A DNA stretch of 13,127 bases from Campylobacteraceae bacterium. GTDB taxonomy: Bacteria; Campylobacterota; Campylobacteria; Campylobacterales; Sulfurovaceae. The first letter of the stretch is position 1; each line of letters opens with the position of its first letter. The position numbers and the translations under genes are program-made. A model generated the notes under the pieces. It was given only the letters and a program-made list of their open reading frames with translations. It made no database searches and was not told the origin of the DNA. Shown piece after piece: positions 7,187 to 13,127 of the stretch. Where the stretch lies: assembly GCA_027031505.1 (NCBI GenBank), contig JALVQH010000213.1:1-13127 (forward strand), given 5' to 3'.

Positions 7187-7214
7187 ATTATAGCATGTTT
7201 GTTCTAAAAGTCCA
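7187..7214 (-). promoter_or_regulatory. Sigma-70 type promoter for the rplY operon
   Basis: On the minus strand a perfect TATAAT (7192 to 7187) is preceded by TGC, making an extended -10 box. With a 16-nt spacer, TGGACT (7214 to 7209) is a four-of-six match to TTGACA. Transcription would begin near 7180, giving a leader of about 25 nt with the AAAGGA ribosome site of rplY. It lies wholly in the pilT-rplY gap. Confidence 0.65.
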
Positions 7215-7218
7215 CCAT

Positions 7219-8361
7219 TCAATCCTCATCCGGCTTAATCTCAAAAGCATCCAGCTGTGTAGCATCATCTACCATGGATGTCCCTTTTCCTCCACGTCCA
7301 ATCCCCTGAAGTTTGAGCTTGAGATCGGAAGGACTTGTGGCATATTCGAGAGCCACCTCTTGCGAAATAACCCCCTCATCAATCAGATCAAGCAGATGCT
7401 GGTCAAAAGTTTGTGATCCGTAAACATCTTTTCCCTCCTCGATGGCATCCGGGATTTCATGATCGCGGCCATCGGCAATCATTTCGGCTATGCGTGAGGT
7501 TCGCACCAATATCTCGACAATCGCAGTACGCTCCCCTGTTACCGTTGGCGCCAGACGCTGGGAAATCACTCCGGCAAGGACAGAAGCGAGAGAACCTCTG
7601 ACCCGGTTTTGCTCCTCTTTGGCAAACATTCCGATCACCCGGTTGATGGTCTCTTTGGCATCAAGAGTATGGAGGGTGGAGAAGACAAGGTGACCTGTGT
7701 TGGCAGCATGAAGTGCCAGATCAATTGTCTCAAGATCACGAATTTCCCCCACAAGGATAATGTCGGGGTCTTCCCGGAGAGCAACCCGCAAAGCGTCTCC
7801 GAAATTGTTGGTATCCTGACCGACGGAGCGTTGGTTGATTAGTGCCTTCTTGTCCCGATGGACGAATTCAATCGGATCTTCAAGGGTAATAATATGCTTG
7901 GGGCTGTGTTCGTTGATTTTGTCAATCAGAGCCGCCAGGGTAGTCGACTTTCCACTTCCCGTTACCCCGGTGACCAACACAAGCCCCCGCGGTATTTCCG
8001 CAAATGTTCCGACTGCTTTGGGAAGCTTCAGCATCTCGAGTGTGGGGATTTTGACGGGGATGATCCGAAACACGGCGCTCAGCCCATCCATTTGATAGAA
8101 AAAATTAACCCGAAAACGGCTGTCGCTGTCAAGAACATATGTAAAATCGAGTGCGCGATCACGCAACAGGCGTTCGTATTGCATTTCGGAGACAATCTCC
8201 CGGGCAAGCTGATCCATTTGTTCGGCACTCAAATGGTCATCGCCCATTTTTTTCAAATCCCCATATACACGGACACGGACATAAGAACCGGATTTGAGAT
8301 GCAAATCGCTTCCATTGTTGGCGACAAGACTTTTAAGATAGAGTTTCAGACGTGATTCCAT
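7219..8361 (-). CDS. PilT/PilU-family type IV pilus retraction ATPase, PilU-like
   Basis: This is a hexameric cytoplasmic AAA-type secretion ATPase that powers pilus retraction in systems with type IV pili. The 380 residues show an N-terminal PAS-like domain (SDLHLKSG, 18-25), Walker A GVTGSGKST (132-140; Lys138), the Asp box LEDPIE (160-165), Walker B DPDIILVGE (198-206) with catalytic Glu206, and the His box STLHT (228-232). The C-terminal part lacks PilT's AIRNLIRE helix. Instead it reads HEIPDAIEEGKDVYGSQTFD (301-320), then ATSPSDLKLKL, which resembles PilU more than PilT. A Gly-rich linker and acidic tail (355-380) close the protein. The ATG directly abuts the tal stop (TAA then ATG). 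No other pilus gene is in the window, so its partner machinery must lie elsewhere or be absent. Family is certain; the PilU assignment is inference. Confidence 0.9.
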   Translation of the reverse strand: MESRLKLYLKSLVANNGSDLHLKSGSYVRVRVYGDLKKMGDDHLSAEQMDQLAREIVSEMQYERLLRDRALDFTYVLDSDSRFRVNFFYQMDGLSAVFRIIPVKIPTLEMLKLPKAVGTFAEIPRGLVLVTGVTGSGKSTTLAALIDKINEHSPKHIITLEDPIEFVHRDKKALINQRSVGQDTNNFGDALRVALREDPDIILVGEIRDLETIDLALHAANTGHLVFSTLHTLDAKETINRVIGMFAKEEQNRVRGSLASVLAGVISQRLAPTVTGERTAIVEILVRTSRIAEMIADGRDHEIPDAIEEGKDVYGSQTFDQHLLDLIDEGVISQEVALEYATSPSDLKLKLQGIGRGGKGTSMVDDATQLDAFEIKPDED

Positions 8362-9360
8362 TTAAGATTCCAACCTTTCAAGCATTTGTGCAAACGCTTC
8401 TTCAAAAGCAGTGATCCCCTCCTCAAGCAATTGGGCATACACTGCATCCATATCTATGCCGGCAGATGCCAGCCGGGAAAAATACGCATCAACGGCCTCC
8501 GGAGACGGCAGCCTGGTCTCATTCGGAAGCGTATGTGCTACAGCGGCTTCAATCGTCGCCAATGGAGCCGTATTGATTGCATGGGGGGCACACAGATTCT
8601 GGACGTAATAGTCGGCCGGGAGATCCTCCCCCTTGACTCCGGTACTGGCAAACAGCGTTTGGATACTCGGGGTATGATTGGATGCGATCATACGGTAAAT
8701 CCGAGTTGCATTCATGATGCCTGTCCGGGCGGCCGGGAGCCCCTTCCGGATCAGGAGGGGATCGAGCATTCGGTCAAACCGGCTGACAAACACGGAGACG
8801 ACCGCCTCTACCCGCTCTCCACCCGTATTGCCGAATTCGTCGATCCCTGTTTTCATGGCTTTGAGGCAGCGCTGAGCCTGATCGGGAGAGAAGACAAGTG
8901 TTGCGTTTACGCTGATACCGTCACTGAGCAGAGCCTGCATGACCGGATATCCTGCCTCAGTAGCAGGAACCTTGATCATCACGTTGGGTTCCCCGATGGC
9001 TTTAAAAAGACGGCGAGCCTCCTGCAGGGTTGCCTCGGTATCCTTTGAAAGGAAAGGATCCACTTCGATGCTGATGAAGCCTTCATGTCCCCGATCGTAT
9101 GCGGTACGTAATTCCCGTGCGGCCGTACGGATATCCTCAATAGCCAATGCCTCATAAATCGTTTTAGGGGAGGCACCGCGCAATGCATCAATCTGGGAAC
9201 GGTAAGCCGGAGAAGTCGCAATGGCATTGGCGAAGATTGAAGGGTTACTGGTAGCACCGTTGACCACCCCGTCATTTAAAAGCGCAGGAAAACCTTCCCG
9301 CAGAAAATCCCGCTCGATAAAATCGAGCCACAGTGAATATCCGATGCTATGAGCTTCCAT
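8362..9360 (-). CDS. tal: Transaldolase
   Basis: Transaldolase of the non-oxidative pentose phosphate pathway transfers a dihydroxyacetone unit from sedoheptulose 7-phosphate to glyceraldehyde 3-phosphate. This 332-residue form resembles the longer bacterial subfamily that opens with SLWLDFI. The motif GATSNPSIF (35-43), the Schiff-base Lys130 in NVMIKVPATEAG, NATLVFSPDQAQRC (152-165) and VSVFVSRFDRMLD (188-200) identify it. A longer reading is open 25 codons upstream, but it lies inside aat and has no family similarity. The ATG at 9360 has GGGAG 7 nt upstream and overlaps the aat end by 14 nt. In Helicobacter pylori, from memory, tal directly precedes rplY; here pilT/pilU sits between them. 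It is the fourth gene of the clpS operon as laid out. Confidence 0.95.
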   Translation of the reverse strand: MEAHSIGYSLWLDFIERDFLREGFPALLNDGVVNGATSNPSIFANAIATSPAYRSQIDALRGASPKTIYEALAIEDIRTAARELRTAYDRGHEGFISIEVDPFLSKDTEATLQEARRLFKAIGEPNVMIKVPATEAGYPVMQALLSDGISVNATLVFSPDQAQRCLKAMKTGIDEFGNTGGERVEAVVSVFVSRFDRMLDPLLIRKGLPAARTGIMNATRIYRMIASNHTPSIQTLFASTGVKGEDLPADYYVQNLCAPHAINTAPLATIEAAVAHTLPNETRLPSPEAVDAYFSRLASAGIDMDAVYAQLLEEGITAFEEAFAQMLERLES

Positions 9361-10069
9361 GCTCGTACTCCCAGTGGTATTCTGTCCAGGAACCTCTGTC
9401 GTCCGGCTTCTCCAGCGCCGAGGAGAGTGCATCAAGAAAACGATCCCTTGGTATCGATACAGCCCCCATGCGTATGAGGTGCTCTGTTTCTACCTGACAG
9501 TCAATAAAATCATAACTTTTTGCGGCTAAGACACCCCTTAGAGCCGTGAGGGCAATTTTGGAAGCGTTGGAGCGGCGGGCGAACATGGACTCGCCGAAAA
9601 AGGCTTTGCCCAATGCCACCCCATAAAGTCCTCCGGCCAGCTCCCCCTCCATATAGGTTTCGATGCTGTGGGCAAAGCCCCGCCTGTGAAGCTCAATATA
9701 TGCCTCCTGCATCTGGGGATGGAGCCATGTCCCCTCCTGTCCCGACCGGGGGATCTGGCCGCACGCGCGGATGACGGCGGGAAAATCGTGATCAAACTTC
9801 ACCTCATACGTATGGTTGCGCAATACCCGTCGAAACGACCGGGAGAGTCGAAGATCCTCAGGATAGAGTACCAGGCGGGGATTTGGTGACCACCAGAGAA
9901 TGGGTTCGTCGGCATTGAACCAGGGAAAAATACCCCGGGCATACGCGTTAAGCAGTCGTTCCGGACTCAGATCGCCACCGTAGGCAAGCAACCCTCTGTC
10001 GGAAGCGGTGCGCGGATCCGGAAAGCGATCCGGTCGATCCTTCGGAGTGAGGAAGATGATGGAGTGCAT
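9347..10069 (-). CDS. aat: Leucyl/phenylalanyl-tRNA--protein transferase
   Basis: Aat adds Leu or Phe from charged tRNA to proteins with N-terminal Lys or Arg, creating N-degrons read by ClpS. The 240-residue length fits the family (~230). The GNAT-fold core shows PWF and WWSPNPRLVL (49-68 region), GTWLHPQM (113-120), GGLYGVALGKAFFGESMF (146-163) with Glu160, NASK (168-171), and FIDCQVETEH (188-197) with Gln192. Glu160 and Gln192 match E. coli catalytic residues Glu156 and Gln188. The ATG at 10069 follows the clpA stop after 8 nt, with a modest AGAGA ribosome site. The order clpS-clpA-aat, as in Campylobacter, puts substrate tagging, recognition and unfolding in one transcript. Confidence 0.96.
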   Translation of the reverse strand: MHSIIFLTPKDRPDRFPDPRTASDRGLLAYGGDLSPERLLNAYARGIFPWFNADEPILWWSPNPRLVLYPEDLRLSRSFRRVLRNHTYEVKFDHDFPAVIRACGQIPRSGQEGTWLHPQMQEAYIELHRRGFAHSIETYMEGELAGGLYGVALGKAFFGESMFARRSNASKIALTALRGVLAAKSYDFIDCQVETEHLIRMGAVSIPRDRFLDALSSALEKPDDRGSWTEYHWEYEHGSS

Positions 10070-10077
10070 GCTGTCTC

Positions 10078-12267
10078 TTACTGCAACGGTGCGATGTCGA
10101 ATGTCACCGTGCCGTCAGGGCAGTCGACTTTGACGCTGCCGCCTTTTTTGAGCGCACCAAAGAGGATTTCATCTGTGAGGGGTTCTTTGATCTGCTCATC
10201 AATTACCCGGGCAATGTGCCGGGCGCCGTATTGGGGGTCGTAACCCGTCCTGGCAAGACACGCACGGGCAGCTTTGCTCACTTTGACGGTGATCTTTTTC
10301 GGGGCAAGCATTGCGTTGAGCCGTCCAATTTCAATCCGTACGATCCGGCCGAGTGCCTCAAGACTGAGTGGTCTGAAGGTGATCGTCGCACTCAGACGGT
10401 TGCGGAATTCCGGGGAAAAGAATTCTTTGAGTGCCCGTTCGGTTTTTTGGGAGCTGTCTTTGGCGAAACCCATCACGTTGGCCTCTTTGGTGCCGATGTT
10501 GGAGGTCAGAATCAGGATGACGTTTTTGAAGTCACTGACGATGCCGTTGTTGTCGGTCAGTTTGGCTCCGTCCATGACCTGCAGGAGGATATTCATGATA
10601 TCGGGATGGGCCTTTTCAATCTCATCAAGGAGCAGAACGGTATGGGGATGTTTTTTGATCATCTCGGTCAGCAGTCCCCCCTGCTCGAACCCGACATACC
10701 CGGGCGGTGCGCCGATCAGACGGCTCACAGCGTGGGGTTCCATGTACTCGCTCATGTCTAATCGTTCAAAATGAACCCCCATTGTTTCAGCCAGCGCCGT
10801 TGCAAGGGCAGTTTTGCCTACGCCGGTCGGACCGACAAACAGGAAGCTGCCAATCGGGCTGTTTTCACGGTTGAGTCCGGCATAGGAGCGCTTGATGGAG
10901 CGTACCAGCGCACCGATCGCCTCATCCTGGTCGATGATCCGCTTTTTGAGATCGGTTTCGAGAGTGGCAAGCATGGAGGTGTCATCCGCATCAACTGTGC
11001 TGTCGGGGAGTTTAAGCATCTGTGCCACACTTCGGGCAATATCCATGGATGTTACTTCCATATGTTTTTTGCCGTGCAGCATGAAGTGCGCTCCCACCTC
11101 ATCAATGATGTCCATCGCCTTGTCAGGAAGAAACCGGTCGTGGATGTAGCGGACGCTCAAATCAATCGCCGTTCGCAAGGCTTTGTCGCTGAAGGCAATT
11201 TCGTGGTAGGCTTCGTATTTGTGCTGCACCCCCTTGAGGATGGTAAACGTATCCTCAACGGAGGGTTCAGGAATATCGATTTTGGCAAAGCGTCGGGAGA
11301 GAGCTTTGTCTTTATCGAAAAAATTGCGGTATTCTGCATATGTCGTGGCTCCAATGCAGCGGATATCTCCCCGTGCGAGAGCAGGTTTGAGGATATTGCT
11401 TGCGTCCATGCTTCCGCCTCCGGTACTTCCGGCACCCACCAGTGTGTGAATTTCATCGATAAATATGATGGCATCAGGTAGCGCCTTGAGCTCATCGATC
11501 ACCCCCTTGAGCCGTTTTTCAAAGTCACCGCGGAATTTGGTTCCGGCGACCAGCGCCCCCATTTCCAATGCAAAGATACGGGCATTTTTGAGAACATCGG
11601 GGACGGTATTCTCTGCGATCCCGAGTGCCAGCCCTTCGGCGATAGCGGTTTTCCCCACACCCGGTTCTCCAACGAGCAGGGGATTGTTTTTTTTCCGGCG
11701 CATCAAGGTCTGCATCACTCGCTCAATCTCCTCAGTACGGCCAATGACCGGATCGATCTTGCCGGTTCGGGCGAGCTCAACCAGTTCCATTGTGAAATTA
11801 TCAAGGTTTGGTTGGGAACTTTTTTCTTTTTTGGCAGGGTGTTTTTCCCTTCGGGGGTGGGCGATAGCCTCAAGAATATCAAGCCGTTCGATCCCGGTCT
11901 CATGCAGCCAGAAGACCACATGTGATCCTTCCTGTCCGCTCAATGCAGCCAACATATCCCCGATAGTCGCCTCCCGCTGTCCGGCAGCATGAACATGGCT
12001 CATCATCTCATTGATGACATGGGAGAGTGCGACGGTTTCAACAGGATCGACACTCTCAGGCAGAGTTGGAACATGGCGATTGAGATGGGCAACCACCTTT
12101 GAGGCAAGTGTCGGCACGTCAACACCCAGTTCCGTGAGGATTTCTGCCCCTTCGGTGCTTTGAAGGATTGACCAGAAAACGTGTTCCACCGTCAGATACT
12201 CATGGTGCCTGACTTTGGCATACTCAACGGCTTGCGCAAAGACTCCGTTTAGTTCAATACTGATCAT
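10078..12267 (-). CDS. clpA: ATP-dependent Clp protease ATP-binding subunit ClpA
   Basis: ClpA is a hexameric AAA+ unfoldase that feeds proteins, including ClpS-delivered N-degron substrates, into ClpP. The 729 residues contain an N-domain (about 1-140, [13 protein letters not shown]), a charged linker, AAA module D1 with Walker A GEPGVGKT (200-207) and Walker B IIFIDE (267-272), and D2 with Walker A GPTGVGKT (479-486) and Walker B LLLDE (545-549). There is no ClpB-type coiled-coil insert after D1, which separates it from ClpB. The ClpP-docking loop, IGL in E. coli ClpA, reads MGF (599-601) here. The motif FRNRLD of D2 is FRNRLS. The ATG at 12267 has AGGAG 8 nt upstream, whose first bases belong to the clpS stop (TAGGAG). 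An A8 run (11687-11694) encodes the conserved RRKKNNP segment. Confidence 0.97.
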   Translation of the reverse strand: MISIELNGVFAQAVEYAKVRHHEYLTVEHVFWSILQSTEGAEILTELGVDVPTLASKVVAHLNRHVPTLPESVDPVETVALSHVINEMMSHVHAAGQREATIGDMLAALSGQEGSHVVFWLHETGIERLDILEAIAHPRREKHPAKKEKSSQPNLDNFTMELVELARTGKIDPVIGRTEEIERVMQTLMRRKKNNPLLVGEPGVGKTAIAEGLALGIAENTVPDVLKNARIFALEMGALVAGTKFRGDFEKRLKGVIDELKALPDAIIFIDEIHTLVGAGSTGGGSMDASNILKPALARGDIRCIGATTYAEYRNFFDKDKALSRRFAKIDIPEPSVEDTFTILKGVQHKYEAYHEIAFSDKALRTAIDLSVRYIHDRFLPDKAMDIIDEVGAHFMLHGKKHMEVTSMDIARSVAQMLKLPDSTVDADDTSMLATLETDLKKRIIDQDEAIGALVRSIKRSYAGLNRENSPIGSFLFVGPTGVGKTALATALAETMGVHFERLDMSEYMEPHAVSRLIGAPPGYVGFEQGGLLTEMIKKHPHTVLLLDEIEKAHPDIMNILLQVMDGAKLTDNNGIVSDFKNVILILTSNIGTKEANVMGFAKDSSQKTERALKEFFSPEFRNRLSATITFRPLSLEALGRIVRIEIGRLNAMLAPKKITVKVSKAARACLARTGYDPQYGARHIARVIDEQIKEPLTDEILFGALKKGGSVKVDCPDGTVTFDIAPLQ

Positions 12268-12278
12268 GGGAGTTTCTC

Positions 12279-12578
12279 CTATGTGTCGGTCTCGTATGTG
12301 GCCAGCAGCGGGAACCGATTTTGTCTGGCCAGCACTTTGACTTGTTCTACTTTAGTCTGAGCAATTTCACGGGAATAAATACCGCAAACTCCTCGACCTT
12401 TTTTGTGCACTTCGAGCATGATTCGTTCGCTCTCCTGCTCACTTTTGTGAAAAATGGTTTTGAGGACATGGATGACAAACTCCATAGTCGTATAGTCATC
12501 GTTGTGAAGTACGACCCGGTACATCGGCGGCTCATCCAGTGCAACTGTACTCTCGATCTCTTCTTGAATCCTGGGCAA
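12279..12578 (-). CDS. clpS: ATP-dependent Clp protease adaptor ClpS
   Basis: ClpS binds proteins with N-terminal Leu, Phe, Tyr or Trp and passes them to the ClpA N-domain. The chosen TTG at 12578 gives 99 residues. It has AAGGA 6 nt upstream and starts MPRIQEE, comparable to Campylobacter ClpS. An earlier in-frame TTG at 12602 would be almost leaderless relative to the TATAAT at 12611-12616 and has poor spacing. The core MYRVVLHNDDYTTMEFVIHV carries Asn26, Asp27 and Asp28, which hold the substrate amino group. Met32, Val35, Met54 and His58 line the hydrophobic pocket (E. coli Asn34, Asp35, Asp36, Met40, Val43, Met62, His66), so N-degron binding should be intact. It is the first gene of the clpS-clpA-aat-tal-pilT/pilU run, 11 nt before clpA. 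Confidence 0.94.
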   Translation of the reverse strand: MPRIQEEIESTVALDEPPMYRVVLHNDDYTTMEFVIHVLKTIFHKSEQESERIMLEVHKKGRGVCGIYSREIAQTKVEQVKVLARQNRFPLLATYETDT

Positions 12579-12610
12579 AAGACTTCCTTGGTTTGGATAC
12601 AATGCCTCAA

Positions 12611-12616
12611 ATTATA
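12611..12616 (-). promoter_or_regulatory. -10 box of the clpS operon promoter
   Basis: A perfect TATAAT on the minus strand is preceded by T-rich sequence with no clear TTGACA, as is common for Campylobacterota sigma-70 promoters. Transcription from about 12604 gives a ~26-nt leader before the TTG at 12578, which supports that start for clpS. Confidence 0.55.
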
Positions 12617-12646
12617 CACTAAAAACCAAAATGAAAAAACAATCGG

Positions 12647-12652
12647 TATAAT
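12647..12652 (+). promoter_or_regulatory. -10 box of the pyrB promoter
   Basis: A perfect TATAAT on the plus strand lies 30 nt from the opposing clpS box, with A-rich sequence upstream and no clear -35. Transcription would start near 12659, leaving a leader of about 24 nt with AGGG before the pyrB ATG. The leader is too short for a classical pyrimidine attenuator. Confidence 0.5.
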
Positions 12653-12682
12653 TACACAATTCAAATCAACAGGGTCAGTGTC

Positions 12683-13127
12683 ATGCAACACCTTATCGAT
12701 ACCAACGATTTTTCCGACGATGATATTGCCGCAATTTTTGCCGATACCCGACGGTTCAAAGTGCAGCGTCCCCCGCGTCTCCTCGAAGGTCGACTCCTGA
12801 TCACCCTCTTTTTTGAAGCCTCTACCCGCACCCGCAGTTCCTTCGAAGTGGCAGCCCGGCGTCTTGGGGCGGCGGTAGTGCACCTTGATCCTTCCCGCTC
12901 CTCGACCAGAAAAGGGGAATCACTGGAAGACACTTTTGCCAATCTCTGTGCCATGAAACCCGACGGTGTCATTGTTCGTCACAGTGCAAATGCCACACCT
13001 GGCTTGCTGGCCGGGATGGAGATGACGCCAGTAATCAATGCTGGAGCCGGCAATTATGCCCACCCCACTCAGGCGCTGCTGGATCTGTTTACCCTTGAGG
13101 AGTATTTTGCCGATGAGGGGGGTGTTG
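12683..13127 (+). CDS. pyrB: Aspartate carbamoyltransferase catalytic subunit, N-terminal part (cut by window edge)
   Basis: The enzyme joins carbamoyl phosphate and aspartate to carbamoyl aspartate, the committed step of pyrimidine synthesis. Only 148 codons are present before the right edge. The carbamoyl-phosphate site appears as FFEASTRTRSSFEVAARRLG (about residues 43-62). DPSRSSTRKGESLEDT (69-84) has the lysine donated to the neighbouring active site, VIVRHS (97-102) follows, and NAGAGNYAHPTQALLDLFT (118-136) is the HPTQ motif. The family more often has GDG before HPTQ; here it is GAGNYA. SSTRKGES separates it from ornithine carbamoyltransferase. The ATG at 12683 has AGGG 8 nt upstream. 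It is the only plus-strand gene, divergent from clpS across a 104-nt spacer with two promoters. Whether pyrI or another pyr gene follows cannot be seen. Confidence 0.95.
   Translation, partial: MQHLIDTNDFSDDDIAAIFADTRRFKVQRPPRLLEGRLLITLFFEASTRTRSSFEVAARRLGAAVVHLDPSRSSTRKGESLEDTFANLCAMKPDGVIVRHSANATPGLLAGMEMTPVINAGAGNYAHPTQALLDLFTLEEYFADEGGV

Noticed and set aside
9361-9435. Longer N-terminus for transaldolase (25 extra codons)
   Set aside because: The extension lies within aat, lacks family similarity, and the ATG at 9360 has a good ribosome site.
10771-11481. Long plus-strand reading frame (236 codons) opposite clpA
   Set aside because: It is a shadow of the conserved ClpA frame, with no ribosome site or family motif.
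11687-11694. A8 run in clpA as a possible slippage or phase-variation site
   Set aside because: It encodes the conserved RRKKNNP segment of ClpA, so the codons are explained by protein constraint; eight bases alone is weak evidence for slippage.
12347-12883. Minus-strand frame spanning the clpS-pyrB spacer
   Set aside because: It runs through both promoters, overlaps clpS in another frame and is antisense to pyrB; its sequence is low in recognisable protein features.

Overview
The window is 13,127 bases of compact housekeeping sequence, roughly half G+C. Apart from the last gene, everything is on the minus strand. Protein wording and gene order point to a Campylobacterota (Epsilonproteobacteria) genome. 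The L25 N-terminus (MLEGIIRESIGKSNAK) and the short ClpS look like the Campylobacter/Helicobacter forms. The order rplY-pth-lysA-pheA-hisC-dxs is, from memory, the Campylobacter jejuni order with several genes missing. A non-motile or free-living sulfur/hydrogen-oxidising relative (Sulfurovum- or Sulfuricurvum-like) is a guess, not a finding.

Read in the direction of transcription (right to left), there are two tightly packed runs. The first, clpS-clpA-aat-tal-pilT/pilU (12,578 down to 7,219), has gaps of 11 nt or less. It holds the full bacterial N-degron branch: Aat tags substrates with Leu/Phe, ClpS recognises them and ClpA unfolds them. Transaldolase and an orphan PilU-like ATPase follow. 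The second run, rplY-pth-lysA-pheA-hisC-orf81-dxs-metK (7,156 down to past the left edge), starts at a good extended -10 promoter. It combines translation (L25, peptidyl-tRNA hydrolase), Lys/Phe/His biosynthesis, isoprenoid/thiamine precursor supply (Dxs) and S-adenosylmethionine synthesis. At the right end pyrB (partial) is transcribed divergently from clpS, and two back-to-back TATAAT boxes share one short spacer.

No CRISPR array, tRNA, rRNA, prophage, transposase or defence system is visible, and most of the window is ordinary. The best lead is the 140-nt pheA-hisC spacer, the longest gap inside either operon. It carries two perfect hairpins lying between two exact copies of the 10-mer AATGAGGAGT. 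One copy supplies the hisC ribosome binding site. Removing the intervening 118 nt would leave a compact 22-nt spacer with that site correctly placed, which looks like the footprint of an inserted small repeat. The second lead is an unrecognised 81-codon gene, translationally coupled on both sides, in the slot where Campylobacter carries fliF-fliG-fliH. No stretch above 300 bases lacks a gene.
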